From Planomonospora sp. ID82291 (GTDB taxonomy: Bacteria; Actinomycetota; Actinomycetes; Streptosporangiales; Streptosporangiaceae): a stretch of 64,000 nucleotides of DNA. This document shows positions 1 to 10,900 of the stretch, in pieces; the first letter of the stretch is position 1, and the number at the start of each line of letters is the position of its first letter. The stretch covers positions 62,001 to 126,000 of the forward strand of contig NZ_JABTEX010000001.1 of the NCBI RefSeq assembly GCF_015711645.1, given 5' to 3'. A program made the position numbers and the translations under genes. The notes beneath the pieces were generated by a model, which saw nothing but the letters and a program-made list of their open reading frames with translations, made no database searches and was not told where the DNA came from.

Positions 1-69
1 CTTGAGGCCGAGACGTTCGGCCAGGCTGCGTTCGCCCTGCGCCTGACCCGCGGTCGCGCTCACGTTCAT
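1..69 (-). CDS. DUF3052 family protein, N-terminal 23 codons only
   Basis: The ATG lies at 67-69 on the minus strand, behind an AGGAGG ribosome site, and the first 23 residues read into the window edge. The start (MNVSATAGQAQGERSLAERL) matches the conserved N-terminus I know from DUF3052 proteins, which in actinomycetes commonly sit beside aceE. The function of the family is not established. The rest of the gene is outside the window, so the assignment rests on 23 residues plus context. Confidence 0.7.
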   Translation of the reverse strand, partial: MNVSATAGQAQGERSLAERLGLK

Positions 70-146
70 CCCTCCTGCTTCGATGGCCCCGCCCCTTGTG
101 CGGCGGTGCTCACAGTGCTTCGGCACAGTCCACACGCTGTGACCCT

Positions 147-177
147 CAGTCGTCAACGGTCGCCACGGCAACGACTG
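147..177. terminator. Hairpin downstream of yjbQ-like gene
   Basis: A perfect 7-bp inverted repeat (CAGTCGT at 147-153, ACGACTG at 171-177) with a 17-nt loop lies 14 bp past the stop of the minus-strand gene at 191-607 and before the DUF3052 gene. No U-tract follows. A factor-independent terminator in actinobacterial style is the simplest reading, but the stem is short. Confidence 0.35.
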
Positions 178-190
178 GGCTACGCGTGAA

Positions 191-607
191 TTAGCCCGAC
201 AAAAATGACAACCGGACCCGCCGCTCGCGGTTGTCCACGTTGAGGTCCACCACGGCGACGGACTGCCACGTGCCCAGCGCGAGTCTCCCGGCCAGGACCG
301 GGACGGTGGCGTACGGAGGGATGAGGGCCGGCATGACATGCGACCTCCCATGCCCTGCGGATCCGTGCGCATGCCGCCACCGGTCGTCGGCCGGGAGCAG
401 GTCCGCGAGCGCGGCGAGCAGGTCGTCGTCGCTGCCCGAGCCCAGCTCGATCAGTGCGACCCCCGCGGTCGCGTGGGGCACGAAGACGTGCAGCAGGCCG
501 TCCAGGCCGCCGTCCCCGCACGACCGGACGAAGTCCTCGCACGCGGCGGTGATGTCGTGCACCCGCTCGCGGGAACCGGTCACCACCTCGATCATCTGGG
601 ATCTCAC
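191..607 (-). CDS. YjbQ family protein (UPF0047)
   Basis: The 138-residue product has the length and layout of the YjbQ/UPF0047 family: HATAGV at about residues 46-51, an alternating acidic and polar stretch, a metal-site-like HGRSH motif (about 86-90), and a GTWQSVAVVDLN strand near the end. Family members have been reported to show weak thiamine-phosphate synthase activity, but their true role is unclear. The longest frame starts at GTG 607; the internal ATG four codons later (MIEVV) is equally possible because neither has a strong ribosome site. The DUF1918 gene ends 10 bp upstream on the same strand, so co-transcription is likely. Confidence 0.8.
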   Translation of the reverse strand: MRSQMIEVVTGSRERVHDITAACEDFVRSCGDGGLDGLLHVFVPHATAGVALIELGSGSDDDLLAALADLLPADDRWRHAHGSAGHGRSHVMPALIPPYATVPVLAGRLALGTWQSVAVVDLNVDNRERRVRLSFLSG

Positions 608-617
608 ACGCGGAATC

Positions 618-812
618 CTATGATCCGCGCTGGGCGGGGACGACGATCGCGTCCGGACCGGGGACCATCAGGCCCGTGTGTCCGTCCTCGAACCGCACCA
701 GATAGGGAGGTTCTCCCTCGTTTCCCCGTACTTCGAGAACCTCGCCCCGCCGGTCGCGGTGGCCGACCGTGTCGCCGTGGACCAGTATCTGATCACCCAC
801 TGTCGCGCGCAT
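618..812 (-). CDS. DUF1918 domain protein
   Basis: A 64-residue protein starting at ATG 812, preceded by a clear GGAGGAG. It matches the DUF1918 pattern: an opening VGDQILVHG, a basic GHRDRRGEVLEV segment, then PPYLVRFEDGHTGLMVPG, an SH3-like small beta barrel typical of this actinobacterial family. The frame stays open far upstream, but residues before this Met look like antisense readthrough and the ribosome site fixes the start. Function is unknown. It probably shares a transcript with the YjbQ gene. Confidence 0.8.
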   Translation of the reverse strand: MRATVGDQILVHGDTVGHRDRRGEVLEVRGNEGEPPYLVRFEDGHTGLMVPGPDAIVVPAQRGS

Positions 813-1050
813 TGCGCTCCTCCTTCCCGAGGCGGCCTTTCCCAAGGCGACCTTCCCGAGGCGGCGGAATGCCCCCTCTCCAGGGTCGTACCCTGCGGTC
901 TTCCAGAAAAGAGCGCCCCCGGTGTTACCTTTCCCCGCCATTCGTCCTACCATCGGTGGACTAGGCCACATCGTTGCCCCTGCCAGCGGGGACATCCTGG
1001 TTACCGGTCGGTAGAGATGCACTTTCCGGAGCAAGAGACCAGGATGGACA

Positions 1051-3843
1051 GTGACCGACACCAGACAGAAGTCCATCCTCGGAAGGCGAGACCCAGTGGC
1101 TTCCGGACGCCAGCGTTTCTCGATCATCAGTGACGGCCTACCCAGTCAGCTCCCTGATGTCGACCCCAGCGAGACCCAGGAGTGGCTCGAGTCGCTCGAC
1201 AACGTCGTCAAGACGGAGGGCCGCACGCGCGCCCGCTACTTGATGCTCCGCCTGTTGGAGCGGGCGCGGGAGCACCAGGTCGGCGTCCCCGGCCTGCGCA
1301 GCACCGACTACATCAACACGATCCCGCCGGAGCGCGAGCCCTGGTTCCCCGGCGACGAGCACGTCGAGCGGCGGATCCGCGCCTACATCCGGTGGAACGC
1401 CGCGGTCATGGTGACCCGGGCCAACGCCCGGACCAACGTCGGCGGCCACATCGCCACCTACGCCTCGGCCGCGTCGCTCTACGAGGTGGGCTTCAACCAC
1501 TTCTTCCGCGGCAAGGACCACGGCGAGTCGGGCGACCAGGTCTTCTTCCAGGGCCACGCGGCCCCGGGCATCTACGCCCGGGCGTTCCTGGAGGGCCGCC
1601 TCAACGAGGCACAGCTCGACGCCTTCCGGCAGGAGCTGTCGCACGGGTTCAAGGGCCTGCCCTCCTACCCGCACCCGCGCCTCATGCCGGACTTCTGGGA
1701 GTTCCCCACGGTCTCCATGGGCCTGGGCCCGATCGGCGCGATCTACCAGGCGCGGTTCAACCGCTACCTGCTCAGCCGCAAGGTCAAGGACACCAGCCGC
1801 AGCCACGTGTGGTGCTTCCTCGGCGACGGCGAGATGGACGAGCCCGAGTCGCTCGGCGCGATCGGCGTGGCCGCCCGCGAGGAGCTCGACAACCTCACCT
1901 TCGTCATCAACTGCAACCTGCAGCGCCTCGACGGCCCGGTCCGCGGCAACGGAAAGATCATCCAGGAGCTGGAGACCTACTTCCGCGGCGCCGGCTGGAA
2001 CGTCATCAAGGTCGTCTGGGGCCGCGACTGGGACCCGCTGCTGGCGGCCGACGTCGACGGCGTGCTCGTCAACCAGATGAACACCACCCCCGACGGCCAG
2101 TTCCAGACCTACTCCGTCGAGTCGGGCGAGTACATCCGCGAGCACTTCTTCGGCGGCGACCCGCGCCTGCGCAAGATGGTCGAGCACCTGTCCGACGACG
2201 AGATCCGCAAGCTCTCGCGCGGCGGCCACGACTACCGCAAGGTCTACGCGGCCTTCAAGGCGGCCCGCGAGCACGTCGGCCAGCCGACGGTCATCCTCGC
2301 CCAGACCATCAAGGGCTGGACGCTCGGCAAGGACTTCGAGGCGCGCAACGCGACGCACCAGATGAAGAAGATGTCCAAGGCCGAGCTGAAGGAGTTCCGC
2401 GACCGGCTCTACCTGCCGATCCCGGACTCGGCGCTCGAGGCCGACCTGCCGCCCTACTTCCATCCGGGCGAGAACGACCCCGAGATCGCCTACATGAAGG
2501 AGCGGCGCGCCGCGCTGGGCGGCTTCCTGCCCCGGCGCACGGTCCGCGCCAAGCCGATCAAGCTCCCCGGCGAGGCCGCCTACGCGCAGCTCAAGAAGGG
2601 CTCCGGCAAGCAGAACGTCGCCACCACCATGGCGTTCGTCCGCCTGCTCAAGGACCTCATGCGCGACAAGGAGATCGGCCACCGCTTCGTGCCGGTCATC
2701 CCGGACGAGGCCCGCACCTTCGGCCTCGACGCGATCTTCCCGACCGCGAAGATCTACTCACCGCACGGCCAGACCTACGAGGCCGTGGACCGGGAGCTGC
2801 TGCTGTCCTACAAGGAGTCGACCGAGGGCCAGATCCTGCACGAGGGCATCAGCGAGGCCGGTTCGATGGCCTCGACGATCGCGGCCGGCACGTCGTACGC
2901 CACGCACGGCGAGCACATGATCCCGATCTACATCTTCTACTCGATGTTCGGCTGGCAGCGCACCGGCGACCAGATGTGGCAGCTGGCCGACCAGATGGGC
3001 CGGGGCTTCCTGCTCGGCGCCACCGCCGGCCGCACCACCCTGAACGGCGAGGGCCTGCAGCACGAGGACGGCCACTCCCCGCTCATCGCCGCGACGAACC
3101 CCGGCGCCGTCTCCTACGACCCGGCGTGGGCCTTCGAGATCGGGCACATCGTCAGGGACGGCCTGCGGAGGATGTACGGCGAGTCGCCGGAGAACGTCTT
3201 CTACTACCTGACCGTCTACAACGAGCCCTACCTGCAGCCGGCCGAGCCCGCCGACCTGGACGTCGACGGCCTGCTCAAGGGCCTGTACCGGTTCGCTCCG
3301 GCGCCGGCGGTCCAGGGCCCGAAGGCCAACATCCTGGTCTCCGGCGTGGCCGGGCCGTGGGCGATGGAGGCCCAGCGGATGCTGGCCGAGGAGTGGGGCG
3401 TGGCGGCCGAGGTATGGTCGGCCACCTCCTGGTCGGAGCTGCGCCGCGAGGCGCTGGCCGCCGAGGAGCACAACCTGCTCAACCCGGACGCCGAGCAGCG
3501 GGTGCCGTACGTCACCCGGGCGCTGTCGAAGGCCCAGGGCCCGTTCGTGGGCGTCAGCGACTACATGCGCGCGGTGCAGGACCAGATCGCCCAGTGGGTG
3601 CCGGGAGACTGGACCTCGCTCGGCACCGACGGCTTCGGCCTGTCGGACACCCGCTCGGCGCTGCGCCGCCACTTCCACGTGGACGCGGCCTCGATCACCC
3701 TGGCCGTGCTCACCCAGCTCGCCCGGCGGGGCGAGCTCGAGGAGGAGGTGCTGCGCGAGGCCATCTCCCGCTACCACCTGAAGAACGGCGTCACCGAGGC
3801 CGGCGGCGCCGAGAGCAACGACACCCAGTCGATGGGTCTGTGA
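1051..3843 (+). CDS. aceE: Pyruvate dehydrogenase E1 component (homodimeric type)
   Basis: AceE is the thiamine-diphosphate E1 enzyme that decarboxylates pyruvate and acetylates the E2 lipoyl groups, feeding acetyl-CoA to the TCA cycle and to fatty acid synthesis. The 930 residues are full length for the single-chain E1 of gammaproteobacteria and actinobacteria. The ThDP/Mg motif is visible as GDG (258-260) followed by NCN (287-289), and the N-terminal domain shows [20 protein letters not shown]. The transketolase-like pyrimidine domain and C-terminal domain follow. The start is GTG 1051 behind a modest AGGA. E2 and E3 genes are not in the window. A strong hairpin follows 5 bp after the stop, so the gene appears monocistronic. 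Confidence 0.97.
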   Translation: MTDTRQKSILGRRDPVASGRQRFSIISDGLPSQLPDVDPSETQEWLESLDNVVKTEGRTRARYLMLRLLERAREHQVGVPGLRSTDYINTIPPEREPWFPGDEHVERRIRAYIRWNAAVMVTRANARTNVGGHIATYASAASLYEVGFNHFFRGKDHGESGDQVFFQGHAAPGIYARAFLEGRLNEAQLDAFRQELSHGFKGLPSYPHPRLMPDFWEFPTVSMGLGPIGAIYQARFNRYLLSRKVKDTSRSHVWCFLGDGEMDEPESLGAIGVAAREELDNLTFVINCNLQRLDGPVRGNGKIIQELETYFRGAGWNVIKVVWGRDWDPLLAADVDGVLVNQMNTTPDGQFQTYSVESGEYIREHFFGGDPRLRKMVEHLSDDEIRKLSRGGHDYRKVYAAFKAAREHVGQPTVILAQTIKGWTLGKDFEARNATHQMKKMSKAELKEFRDRLYLPIPDSALEADLPPYFHPGENDPEIAYMKERRAALGGFLPRRTVRAKPIKLPGEAAYAQLKKGSGKQNVATTMAFVRLLKDLMRDKEIGHRFVPVIPDEARTFGLDAIFPTAKIYSPHGQTYEAVDRELLLSYKESTEGQILHEGISEAGSMASTIAAGTSYATHGEHMIPIYIFYSMFGWQRTGDQMWQLADQMGRGFLLGATAGRTTLNGEGLQHEDGHSPLIAATNPGAVSYDPAWAFEIGHIVRDGLRRMYGESPENVFYYLTVYNEPYLQPAEPADLDVDGLLKGLYRFAPAPAVQGPKANILVSGVAGPWAMEAQRMLAEEWGVAAEVWSATSWSELRREALAAEEHNLLNPDAEQRVPYVTRALSKAQGPFVGVSDYMRAVQDQIAQWVPGDWTSLGTDGFGLSDTRSALRRHFHVDAASITLAVLTQLARRGELEEEVLREAISRYHLKNGVTEAGGAESNDTQSMGL

Positions 3844-3848
3844 GATCC

Positions 3849-3887
3849 TTCCGGGTGGGACCTCCCAGGTGGAGGCCCCACCCGGAA
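3849..3887 (+). terminator. Terminator of aceE
   Basis: Arms at 3849-3865 and 3871-3887 form a 17-bp stem with one A-C mismatch and a 5-nt loop, starting 5 bp after the aceE stop and before the next gene. It is a very stable GC-rich hairpin without a U-tract, as usual for actinobacteria. Confidence 0.8.
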
Positions 3888-3932
3888 CGGGACGGGCGCC
3901 CTGTCCGGGGTGACGCGGAGGGGGAGCACGTC

Positions 3933-5456
3933 ATGCGAGCAATCCGGGCGGCGGCCGCGACCGCGGCGCTGGCCGCCGCGCTGGCCGGCTGCAGCGGCGG
4001 AGCCGGCGACCGCGGCGGAACGGCCGCCCCGAGCGGCTCCGCCGCACCGTCGGGCCCGATCTCCTGGGGGCCCTGCACCGACATCAAGCGCGCCGACGGC
4101 CAGGGCGTCGCCACCCCGGCCCCGGACCAGCGGTGCGGGAAGCTGGCCGTACCGCTCGACTACGCCGACCCCGCCGCCGGGACGATCGACCTCGCCCTCA
4201 TCCGCGTGCAGGCCACCGGCCCCGGAGAGCGGATCGGTTCCCTGCTGTTCAACTTCGGCGGTCCCGGCGCCTCGGGCGTCGACACCCTGGCCCAGGCCGC
4301 CAAGGCCTTCGGCTCCCTCGGCGCCCGCTACGACCTGGTGAGCTTCGATCCGCGCGGGGTGGAGCGCAGCTCCGGCGTCCGGTGCGGCGGCACCGCGGAG
4401 ATGGACGAGTTCACCTCCGTCGACAGCGTGCCCGAGGACGCGGCCGAGCGCGCGGAGATCGAGCGGATCGTCGAGGAGTTCACCGCCGCCTGCGAGGAGA
4501 CCTCCGGGAAGGTCCTGCCGCACATCGGCACCGTGAACGCCGCCCAGGACATGGACCGCATCCGCGCGGCGCTGGGCGACGAGCGGCTCAACTACCTCGG
4601 CATGTCGTACGGCACGCAGCTCGGCGCGGTCTACGCCACCCGCTACCCCGCCAAGGTGGGCCGCTTCGTGCTGGACGCCCCGCTGGACCCCAGCGTCTCG
4701 ATGCGGGAGCACACCCTGGTCCAGACGGCCGGTTTCCAGAAGGCCTACGAGGCCTTCCTGAAGGACTGCGTCAAGGACGGGCAGTGCAAGATCGGCTCGG
4801 ACGCCGCCGCCGCGAACCGCACCGTCGAGGCCCTGCTGGACCGGTTGAACGACGAGCCCCTCAAGGTCGGCGACCGGGAGCTCACCCAGGGGCTGGCGAG
4901 CACGGGCATCGCCGCCGCCCTCTACTCCGAGCAGACCTGGCCGCTCCTCGACCAGGTCCTGGCCCTGGCGGTCAAGGGCGACGGGCGGGGGCTGCTCTTT
5001 CTGGCCGACAGCTACACCGGCCGCGGCTCCGACGGCTCCTACAGCACGGTCATGAGCAGCTTCCCCGCCATCAGCTGCGTGGACACCGCCGAGCGGCCCG
5101 GCGAGGCCGAGCTGCTGGCGACCGAGAAGGCGGCGCTGAAGATCTCCCCGCTGTTCGGCAGCGCCGGCATGGGGACCATCTGCTCGTCCTGGCCGGTCCC
5201 CGGCGACGAGGAGGCGACGAAGATCGACGCCTCCGGTTCCGCCCCCATCGTGGTGATCGCCGGCACCGGCGACCCCGCCACGCCGTACGAATGGGGGCCG
5301 AAGCTGACCGCGCAGCTGAAGACGGGCGTGCTGGTCACCTACAAGGGCGAGGGGCACGGCGCCTACCTGTCGGGCGACGCCTGCGTGAAGAAGGTCACCG
5401 ACGCCTACCTGCTGGAGGGGAAGGTCCCCGCCAAGGGGACCACCTGCCCCGCCTAG
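3933..5456 (+). CDS. Secreted TAP-like alpha/beta hydrolase lipoprotein
   Basis: The 507-residue product starts at ATG 3933 behind GGAGGGGG. It has a lipoprotein signal with lipobox LAGC (Cys20), an Ala-rich hydrophobic core and a short Gly/Ser/Pro linker. The alpha/beta hydrolase fold follows: oxyanion region FNFGGPGASG (107-116), nucleophile elbow GMSYG (Ser225), then a TAP-like C-terminal domain carrying the probable acid GTGDPATP (Asp447) and GEGHGAY (His475). Relatives are secreted mycelial tripeptidyl aminopeptidases and proline iminopeptidase-like enzymes of Streptomyces. An exopeptidase acting outside the membrane is likely; the substrate cannot be read from sequence. Upstream residues in the same open frame are antisense to aceE and are not coding. 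Confidence 0.88.
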   Translation: MRAIRAAAATAALAAALAGCSGGAGDRGGTAAPSGSAAPSGPISWGPCTDIKRADGQGVATPAPDQRCGKLAVPLDYADPAAGTIDLALIRVQATGPGERIGSLLFNFGGPGASGVDTLAQAAKAFGSLGARYDLVSFDPRGVERSSGVRCGGTAEMDEFTSVDSVPEDAAERAEIERIVEEFTAACEETSGKVLPHIGTVNAAQDMDRIRAALGDERLNYLGMSYGTQLGAVYATRYPAKVGRFVLDAPLDPSVSMREHTLVQTAGFQKAYEAFLKDCVKDGQCKIGSDAAAANRTVEALLDRLNDEPLKVGDRELTQGLASTGIAAALYSEQTWPLLDQVLALAVKGDGRGLLFLADSYTGRGSDGSYSTVMSSFPAISCVDTAERPGEAELLATEKAALKISPLFGSAGMGTICSSWPVPGDEEATKIDASGSAPIVVIAGTGDPATPYEWGPKLTAQLKTGVLVTYKGEGHGAYLSGDACVKKVTDAYLLEGKVPAKGTTCPA

Positions 5457-5543
5457 CCGCGGCGGGGCCGCCGCACCGCCACCCCGCCATGATCCCCCTG
5501 CCCCGCCCAGCCGCGCCGGCGCGGGACGGGGCCGGCCCGCCGG

Positions 5544-7355
<1,812 letters not shown>

Positions 7356-7572
7356 CGCCGACCCCTCGTGACACGGCGCTTTGCCCGAACATTACACATC
7401 ACGGGCGGCCGGGTCCGGAGCGGCGGCCGGGTCGAGATCACAATCGGGATCACCGGGGGCGTCGCGCATACGACTTTCGTCGGGGGCTCGGAGCCGAAGA
7501 CGCGACCTCGGTCGGGCGGACCGATCCTGTCGGCCGATCCCCCCGGAGGCGCCTCCCTCCTACCGTCGGCTC

Positions 7573-7803
7573 ATGCGCAATCCCATCCAGGTGCTGGGGG
7601 TCCTCCTGGTCCTCCAGGGCGTCAGCGGGACCATCGACCAGGTGGCCGTCCAGCCGTTCATGAGCCCGTTCCTCAACTTCTTCAACCGCGTGATCGTCGA
7701 GCGGACGGATCTCCTGACCGGATACGAGATCTACGCGAACCTGATCCTGGCGGCCCTGGGCGTCGTCGTGGTCGTCGCCGCGGACCGGATCGGGCCGTCC
7801 TGA
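7573..7803 (+). CDS. Small two-segment membrane protein
   Basis: A 76-residue protein divergent from the kinase gene. It has an N-terminal hydrophobic segment (VLGVLLVLQGVSG), an amphipathic middle and a C-terminal hydrophobic segment (ANLILAALGVVVVVAA). No enzyme motif is visible; similar short membrane proteins are common and uncharacterised in actinomycetes. There is no clear ribosome site before ATG 7573, so a leaderless or weak start is possible. The final codons and stop lie in the first unit of a 35-bp tandem repeat. Confidence 0.65.
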   Translation: MRNPIQVLGVLLVLQGVSGTIDQVAVQPFMSPFLNFFNRVIVERTDLLTGYEIYANLILAALGVVVVVAADRIGPS

Positions 7804-7891
7804 CGCCTCGCCCGGCGGGCCGGATCGGGCCGTCCTGACGCCTCGCCCGGCGGACCGGATCGGGCCGTCCTGACGCCTCGCCCGGCGGACC
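7787..7891. repeat. Three tandem 35-bp repeats spanning a stop codon
   Basis: Units at 7787-7821, 7822-7856 and 7857-7891 differ at one position (the first ends GGGCC, the others GGACC). Unit 1 contains the last codons and TGA of the membrane protein gene, so the gene end and stop have been copied twice into the intergenic space. There are no spacers, so this is not CRISPR. Confidence 0.95.
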
Positions 7892-7948
7892 GGCCGCGGG
7901 CCCGGGGAGCGGACCCGCGGCCGCGCGGGGTTCCGGCCGCCCCGGCGG

Positions 7949-8335
7949 TTACGCCCCGGCCGCCGCACCCGGCGGGGTGAAGACGCCGAACAGGTTGCCC
8001 GAGACGTCGCGGACGTAGGCGAAGTCGGGGCCGTGCTCGTTGCCGACCGCCTTGAAGACGACCTCTCCGCCCAGGCTCTCCACCCGCGCGCAGGTCGCCG
8101 CGGTGTCGGCGACGACCACGGAGAAGACCGCGTGGTTCGGGAACGCCCCGCCGTGGGCGTACAGGCCTCCCCTGGGCCCGTCGCCGCCGGGGTAACCGAT
8201 GCGCCGGTAGTCCATGCCGCCCTTCGCCAGATCCTCGCCGGCGGCGAAGGACCAGCCGAACAGCTCGCCGTAGAACTTCTCCGCGCTCTGCGGGTCGTCG
8301 GTGGCGATCTCGAACCAGGCCACGGTGTTGATCAT
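7949..8335 (-). CDS. VOC family (glyoxalase-like) protein
   Basis: A 128-residue single vicinal-oxygen-chelate protein: VAWFEIATDDPQSAEKFYGELFGW at the start, GGLY, a second half with HAVFSVVVADTAATCARVESLGG and a closing DVSGNLFGVFTPP. The beta-alpha-beta-beta-beta pattern is clear but the metal ligands are not conserved enough to name a reaction; many relatives are binding proteins. The ATG at 8335 has GAGGAG 8 nt upstream, which is preferred over the in-frame TTG one codon earlier. It follows a WYL regulator gene by 77 bp on the same strand, a frequent pairing. Confidence 0.85.
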   Translation of the reverse strand: MINTVAWFEIATDDPQSAEKFYGELFGWSFAAGEDLAKGGMDYRRIGYPGGDGPRGGLYAHGGAFPNHAVFSVVVADTAATCARVESLGGEVVFKAVGNEHGPDFAYVRDVSGNLFGVFTPPGAAAGA

Positions 8336-8412
8336 CAAGTGTTCTCCTCGGAATGCTCTTCTCGAACACCTCTACGATGAACCGGCCTGGCGACAACCCT
8401 ATGTCGGTGTTT

Positions 8413-9114
8413 TCAATCCAGTTCCAGATTTCCGAAGACCAGTCCGGGCGCCTGCGGCGCGAACCGCTCCGGCGGGTGCTCGGGCGAGGGCTCGTCGGTC
8501 TCCTCCGCCCTGCGGATCCGGTCGAGCCGGAAGATCCGCGCGTCGCGGCGGAGCCGGCACCACCCCACGAGGTACCAGTGGCCGCCGCGCCCGCCCGCGA
8601 AGAGGACGGGCTCCACCTCCCGCCGGGTCGCCTCGCCCTTGACGTCGGTGTACTCGATCGCCAGCACGCGCCGGTGCAGCAGCGCCTGCTCGATCACCCG
8701 GGACACCCGGGGGTACGGCTCCGGCTCGACGAGCAGGTGGACCCGGGCGGCCAGCCGCCTGGCCCGTTCCCCCTCCGGCGCGGGCATCGCGGCCACCAGC
8801 TTGCGCAGGGCGCTGCGGGCGTGCCGGGCGAAGGGACTGCCGGAGGCCCCACTGAGCGCCACCGCCACCGCGACCGCCTCTGCGGGGGTGAAGTTGAGCG
8901 GCGGCAGGGACACGCTCTTGTCCAGCACGTAACCGCCGCGCCTGCCGGGCTCGGCGTAGATCGGCACCCCGGACTGCTGGAGCGCGGAGATGTCGCGCTC
9001 GACCGTGCGCACGCTCACCTCGAACCCGGCCGCCAGCTCCCGCGCGGAGCGGGGCCGGGGCGAGGCCGCGCGCAATTCCTCGACCAGGGCGTAGAGCCGA
9101 TCGGTACGGTTCAC
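8413..9114 (-). CDS. YafY-type HTH/WYL transcriptional regulator
   Basis: A 233-residue DeoR/YafY-like regulator. Residues 1-60 form an HTH_11 winged helix (RTDRLYALVEELRAA, ARELAAGFEVSVRTVERDISALQQSGVPI), followed by a WYL domain about 125-220 (ALLHRRVLAIEYTDVKGEATRREVEPV, GHWYLVGWCRLRRDARIFRLDRI). WYL domains are proposed to sense ligands or nucleic acids. The VOC gene immediately downstream is the likely target or partner. Start is GTG 9114 with only a weak ribosome site. Confidence 0.9.
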   Translation of the reverse strand: MNRTDRLYALVEELRAASPRPRSARELAAGFEVSVRTVERDISALQQSGVPIYAEPGRRGGYVLDKSVSLPPLNFTPAEAVAVAVALSGASGSPFARHARSALRKLVAAMPAPEGERARRLAARVHLLVEPEPYPRVSRVIEQALLHRRVLAIEYTDVKGEATRREVEPVLFAGGRGGHWYLVGWCRLRRDARIFRLDRIRRAEETDEPSPEHPPERFAPQAPGLVFGNLELD

Positions 9115-9236
9115 ACTCCGACGGTACGCGCCGCCACCGACACTCTTCGCGAAAAGGGAACCTTCAGGCGGGTTCAGCCGGTTGAACAGTGAAAAGACCC
9201 CGGATACCCTGTTCCGACACTTCGTATTGGAGCCCG

Positions 9237-9659
9237 ATGGCGCAGAAACATCCGATGGCGCACCAGCCCCCCCGCAAGCCCGTCCCCAAGAAGCCGGGCG
9301 CGAAGGCCTCCACCGTCATCACGATCACCGGAATCGGCATCGTCTCCCTCCTCGTCGTCGGGGCCTGTGCGGCCCAGGACGACTACGAGGAGGTCGGGGC
9401 CGACTGCGTCAACCTCGACAACCAGCTGCCCGACGGCTCCTACGAGGTCGTGGACGAGGACTACTGCGACGACGACGGCACCGTCCGCTACCACGGCTCC
9501 CACGGCGCCTACGGCTGGTACTACGGCGGCACCCGGACCGGCACCCGGGTGGGCAGGGGCACCACCGTCCGGCCCTCCGACGTCGGCATCGTCAGCCGCG
9601 GCAAGGGCACCGTGATCCAGCGCGGCGGTTTCGGCGGCCGCGGCTCCAGCGGCAGCTGA
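9237..9659 (+). CDS. Small lipoprotein-like protein of a YjfM/YgiB-type cassette
   Basis: A 140-residue protein starting at ATG 9237 with GGAG 5 nt upstream. A basic Pro-rich N-terminus (about 28 residues) leads into a hydrophobic segment (TVITITGIGIVSLLVV) that ends in GAC, a possible lipobox with Cys45. The mature part is acidic (QDDYEEVGADCVNL, DEDYCDDDGTVRY), then Gly/Tyr-rich and basic. This layout resembles DUF1190 lipoproteins YgiB and YjfM of E. coli, which are encoded beside glutathionylspermidine-synthase-like genes, as here. The similarity is architectural; sequence identity is not obvious by eye. Confidence 0.7.
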   Translation: MAQKHPMAHQPPRKPVPKKPGAKASTVITITGIGIVSLLVVGACAAQDDYEEVGADCVNLDNQLPDGSYEVVDEDYCDDDGTVRYHGSHGAYGWYYGGTRTGTRVGRGTTVRPSDVGIVSRGKGTVIQRGGFGGRGSSGS

Positions 9660-9669
9660 CCCCGCGGCC

Positions 9670-10830
9670 ATGAGACGCGAGAGCTCGCCTCCCCGCGACG
9701 GCTGGGAGAAGACCGTCGAGGGCCACGGTCTGGCCTACCACCGCTCCGCCCACCCCGGCGGCCTCGACCGCCCCTACTGGGACGAGAGCGTGCACTACGT
9801 CTTCTCCATGGACGAGGTCCTCGCCCTGGAGGAGCAGGTCGACGAGCTGCACCGGATGTGCCTGCACGCGGTGGAGCACGTCGTCTCCACCGGGCGCTAC
9901 CGCGACTTCGCGATCCCCGAGTGGGTCGCGCCGGAGATCGCCCGCTCCTGGGAGCGGCGCGACCCGCACCTGTACGGCCGCTTCGACCTGCGCTACGACG
10001 GCACGGGCCCGGCCAAGCTGCTGGAGTACAACGCCGACACGCCCACCAGCCTGCTGGAGAGCTCCGTCGTGCAGTGGTTCTGGCTGCGCGACCTCCATCC
10101 GGACGGCGACCAGTGGAACTCCATCCACGAGCGGCTGATCGACCGGTGGCGGCAGATCGCGGCGGAGCTGCCCACCGGGCCCGCGCACTTCGCCTGGACC
10201 GCCATGGACGAGTCCGGCGAGGAGGCGATGACCCTCGCCTACCTGCAGGAGACCGCCGTCCAGGCGGGGCTCACGACCGTCTCGGTGGCCATGGAGGACA
10301 TCGGCTGGGACCCGCTCAACCTCCGTTTCGTCGACGTGGAGGGCAGGGTGATCCGGACCCTGTGCAAGCTCTACCCGTGGGAGTGGGCGGTCGCCGACCG
10401 GTTCGGAGCCGACGCCGTGCGCCAGCAGGTCTCGATGACCTGGATCGAGCCGCTGTGGAAGATGCTGCTGTCGAACAAGGCGCTGCTCGCGGTCCTGTGG
10501 GAGCTGTACCCCGGCCATCCGAACCTGCTGCCCGCCTACCTCGACGGCCCCCGCGACCTGCCCGCGCACATCGCCAAGCCGCTGCTGGGCCGGGAGGGCG
10601 CGAGCATGACCGTCACCGGCCCGGACGGGACCGTGCGGACCGGCGGCGGCTACGGCGCCGAAGGCTACGTCCACCAGGCGTTCGAGGCCCTGCCGGTCTT
10701 CGACGGCCAGCGCCCGGTGCTCGGCGCCTGGGTGGTCTGCGACGAGGCCGCGGGCCTGGGCATCCGGGAGACCTCCGGGCTGATCACCGACAACACCTCG
10801 TCCTTCGTCCCGCACCGCATCGCGCCGTAG
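9670..10830 (+). CDS. Glutathionylspermidine synthase family ATP-grasp protein
   Basis: The 386-residue product matches the C-terminal ATP-grasp synthetase domain of glutathionylspermidine synthase and the stand-alone YjfC/YgiC proteins: YWDESVHYVFSMDEV, LYGRFDLRYDG, AKLLEYNADTPTSLLES, LCKLYPWEWA, and the typical ending TSSFVPHRI. The family makes ATP-dependent amide bonds. Actinobacteria use mycothiol rather than glutathione, so the natural substrates here are unknown. It starts 10 bp after the small lipoprotein-like gene and is followed by a DUF350 gene, forming one cassette. Confidence 0.9.
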   Translation: MRRESSPPRDGWEKTVEGHGLAYHRSAHPGGLDRPYWDESVHYVFSMDEVLALEEQVDELHRMCLHAVEHVVSTGRYRDFAIPEWVAPEIARSWERRDPHLYGRFDLRYDGTGPAKLLEYNADTPTSLLESSVVQWFWLRDLHPDGDQWNSIHERLIDRWRQIAAELPTGPAHFAWTAMDESGEEAMTLAYLQETAVQAGLTTVSVAMEDIGWDPLNLRFVDVEGRVIRTLCKLYPWEWAVADRFGADAVRQQVSMTWIEPLWKMLLSNKALLAVLWELYPGHPNLLPAYLDGPRDLPAHIAKPLLGREGASMTVTGPDGTVRTGGGYGAEGYVHQAFEALPVFDGQRPVLGAWVVCDEAAGLGIRETSGLITDNTSSFVPHRIAP

Positions 10831-10900
10831 GCCCGCGCGGACCGCCGCGCCCTCCGACCCTCCCCACGCCCACCGAACCCCACAGCACGGAGAGAACCCC

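Noticed and set aside
1182-3932. Very long open frame running through aceE into the hydrolase gene
   Set aside because: It is another frame of aceE, rich in Arg/Pro/Gly as expected from GC-rich shadow reading. The hydrolase has its own ribosome site and signal peptide at 3933.
7787-7891. CRISPR-like array
   Set aside because: The repeats are contiguous, without spacers, and overlap a gene end.
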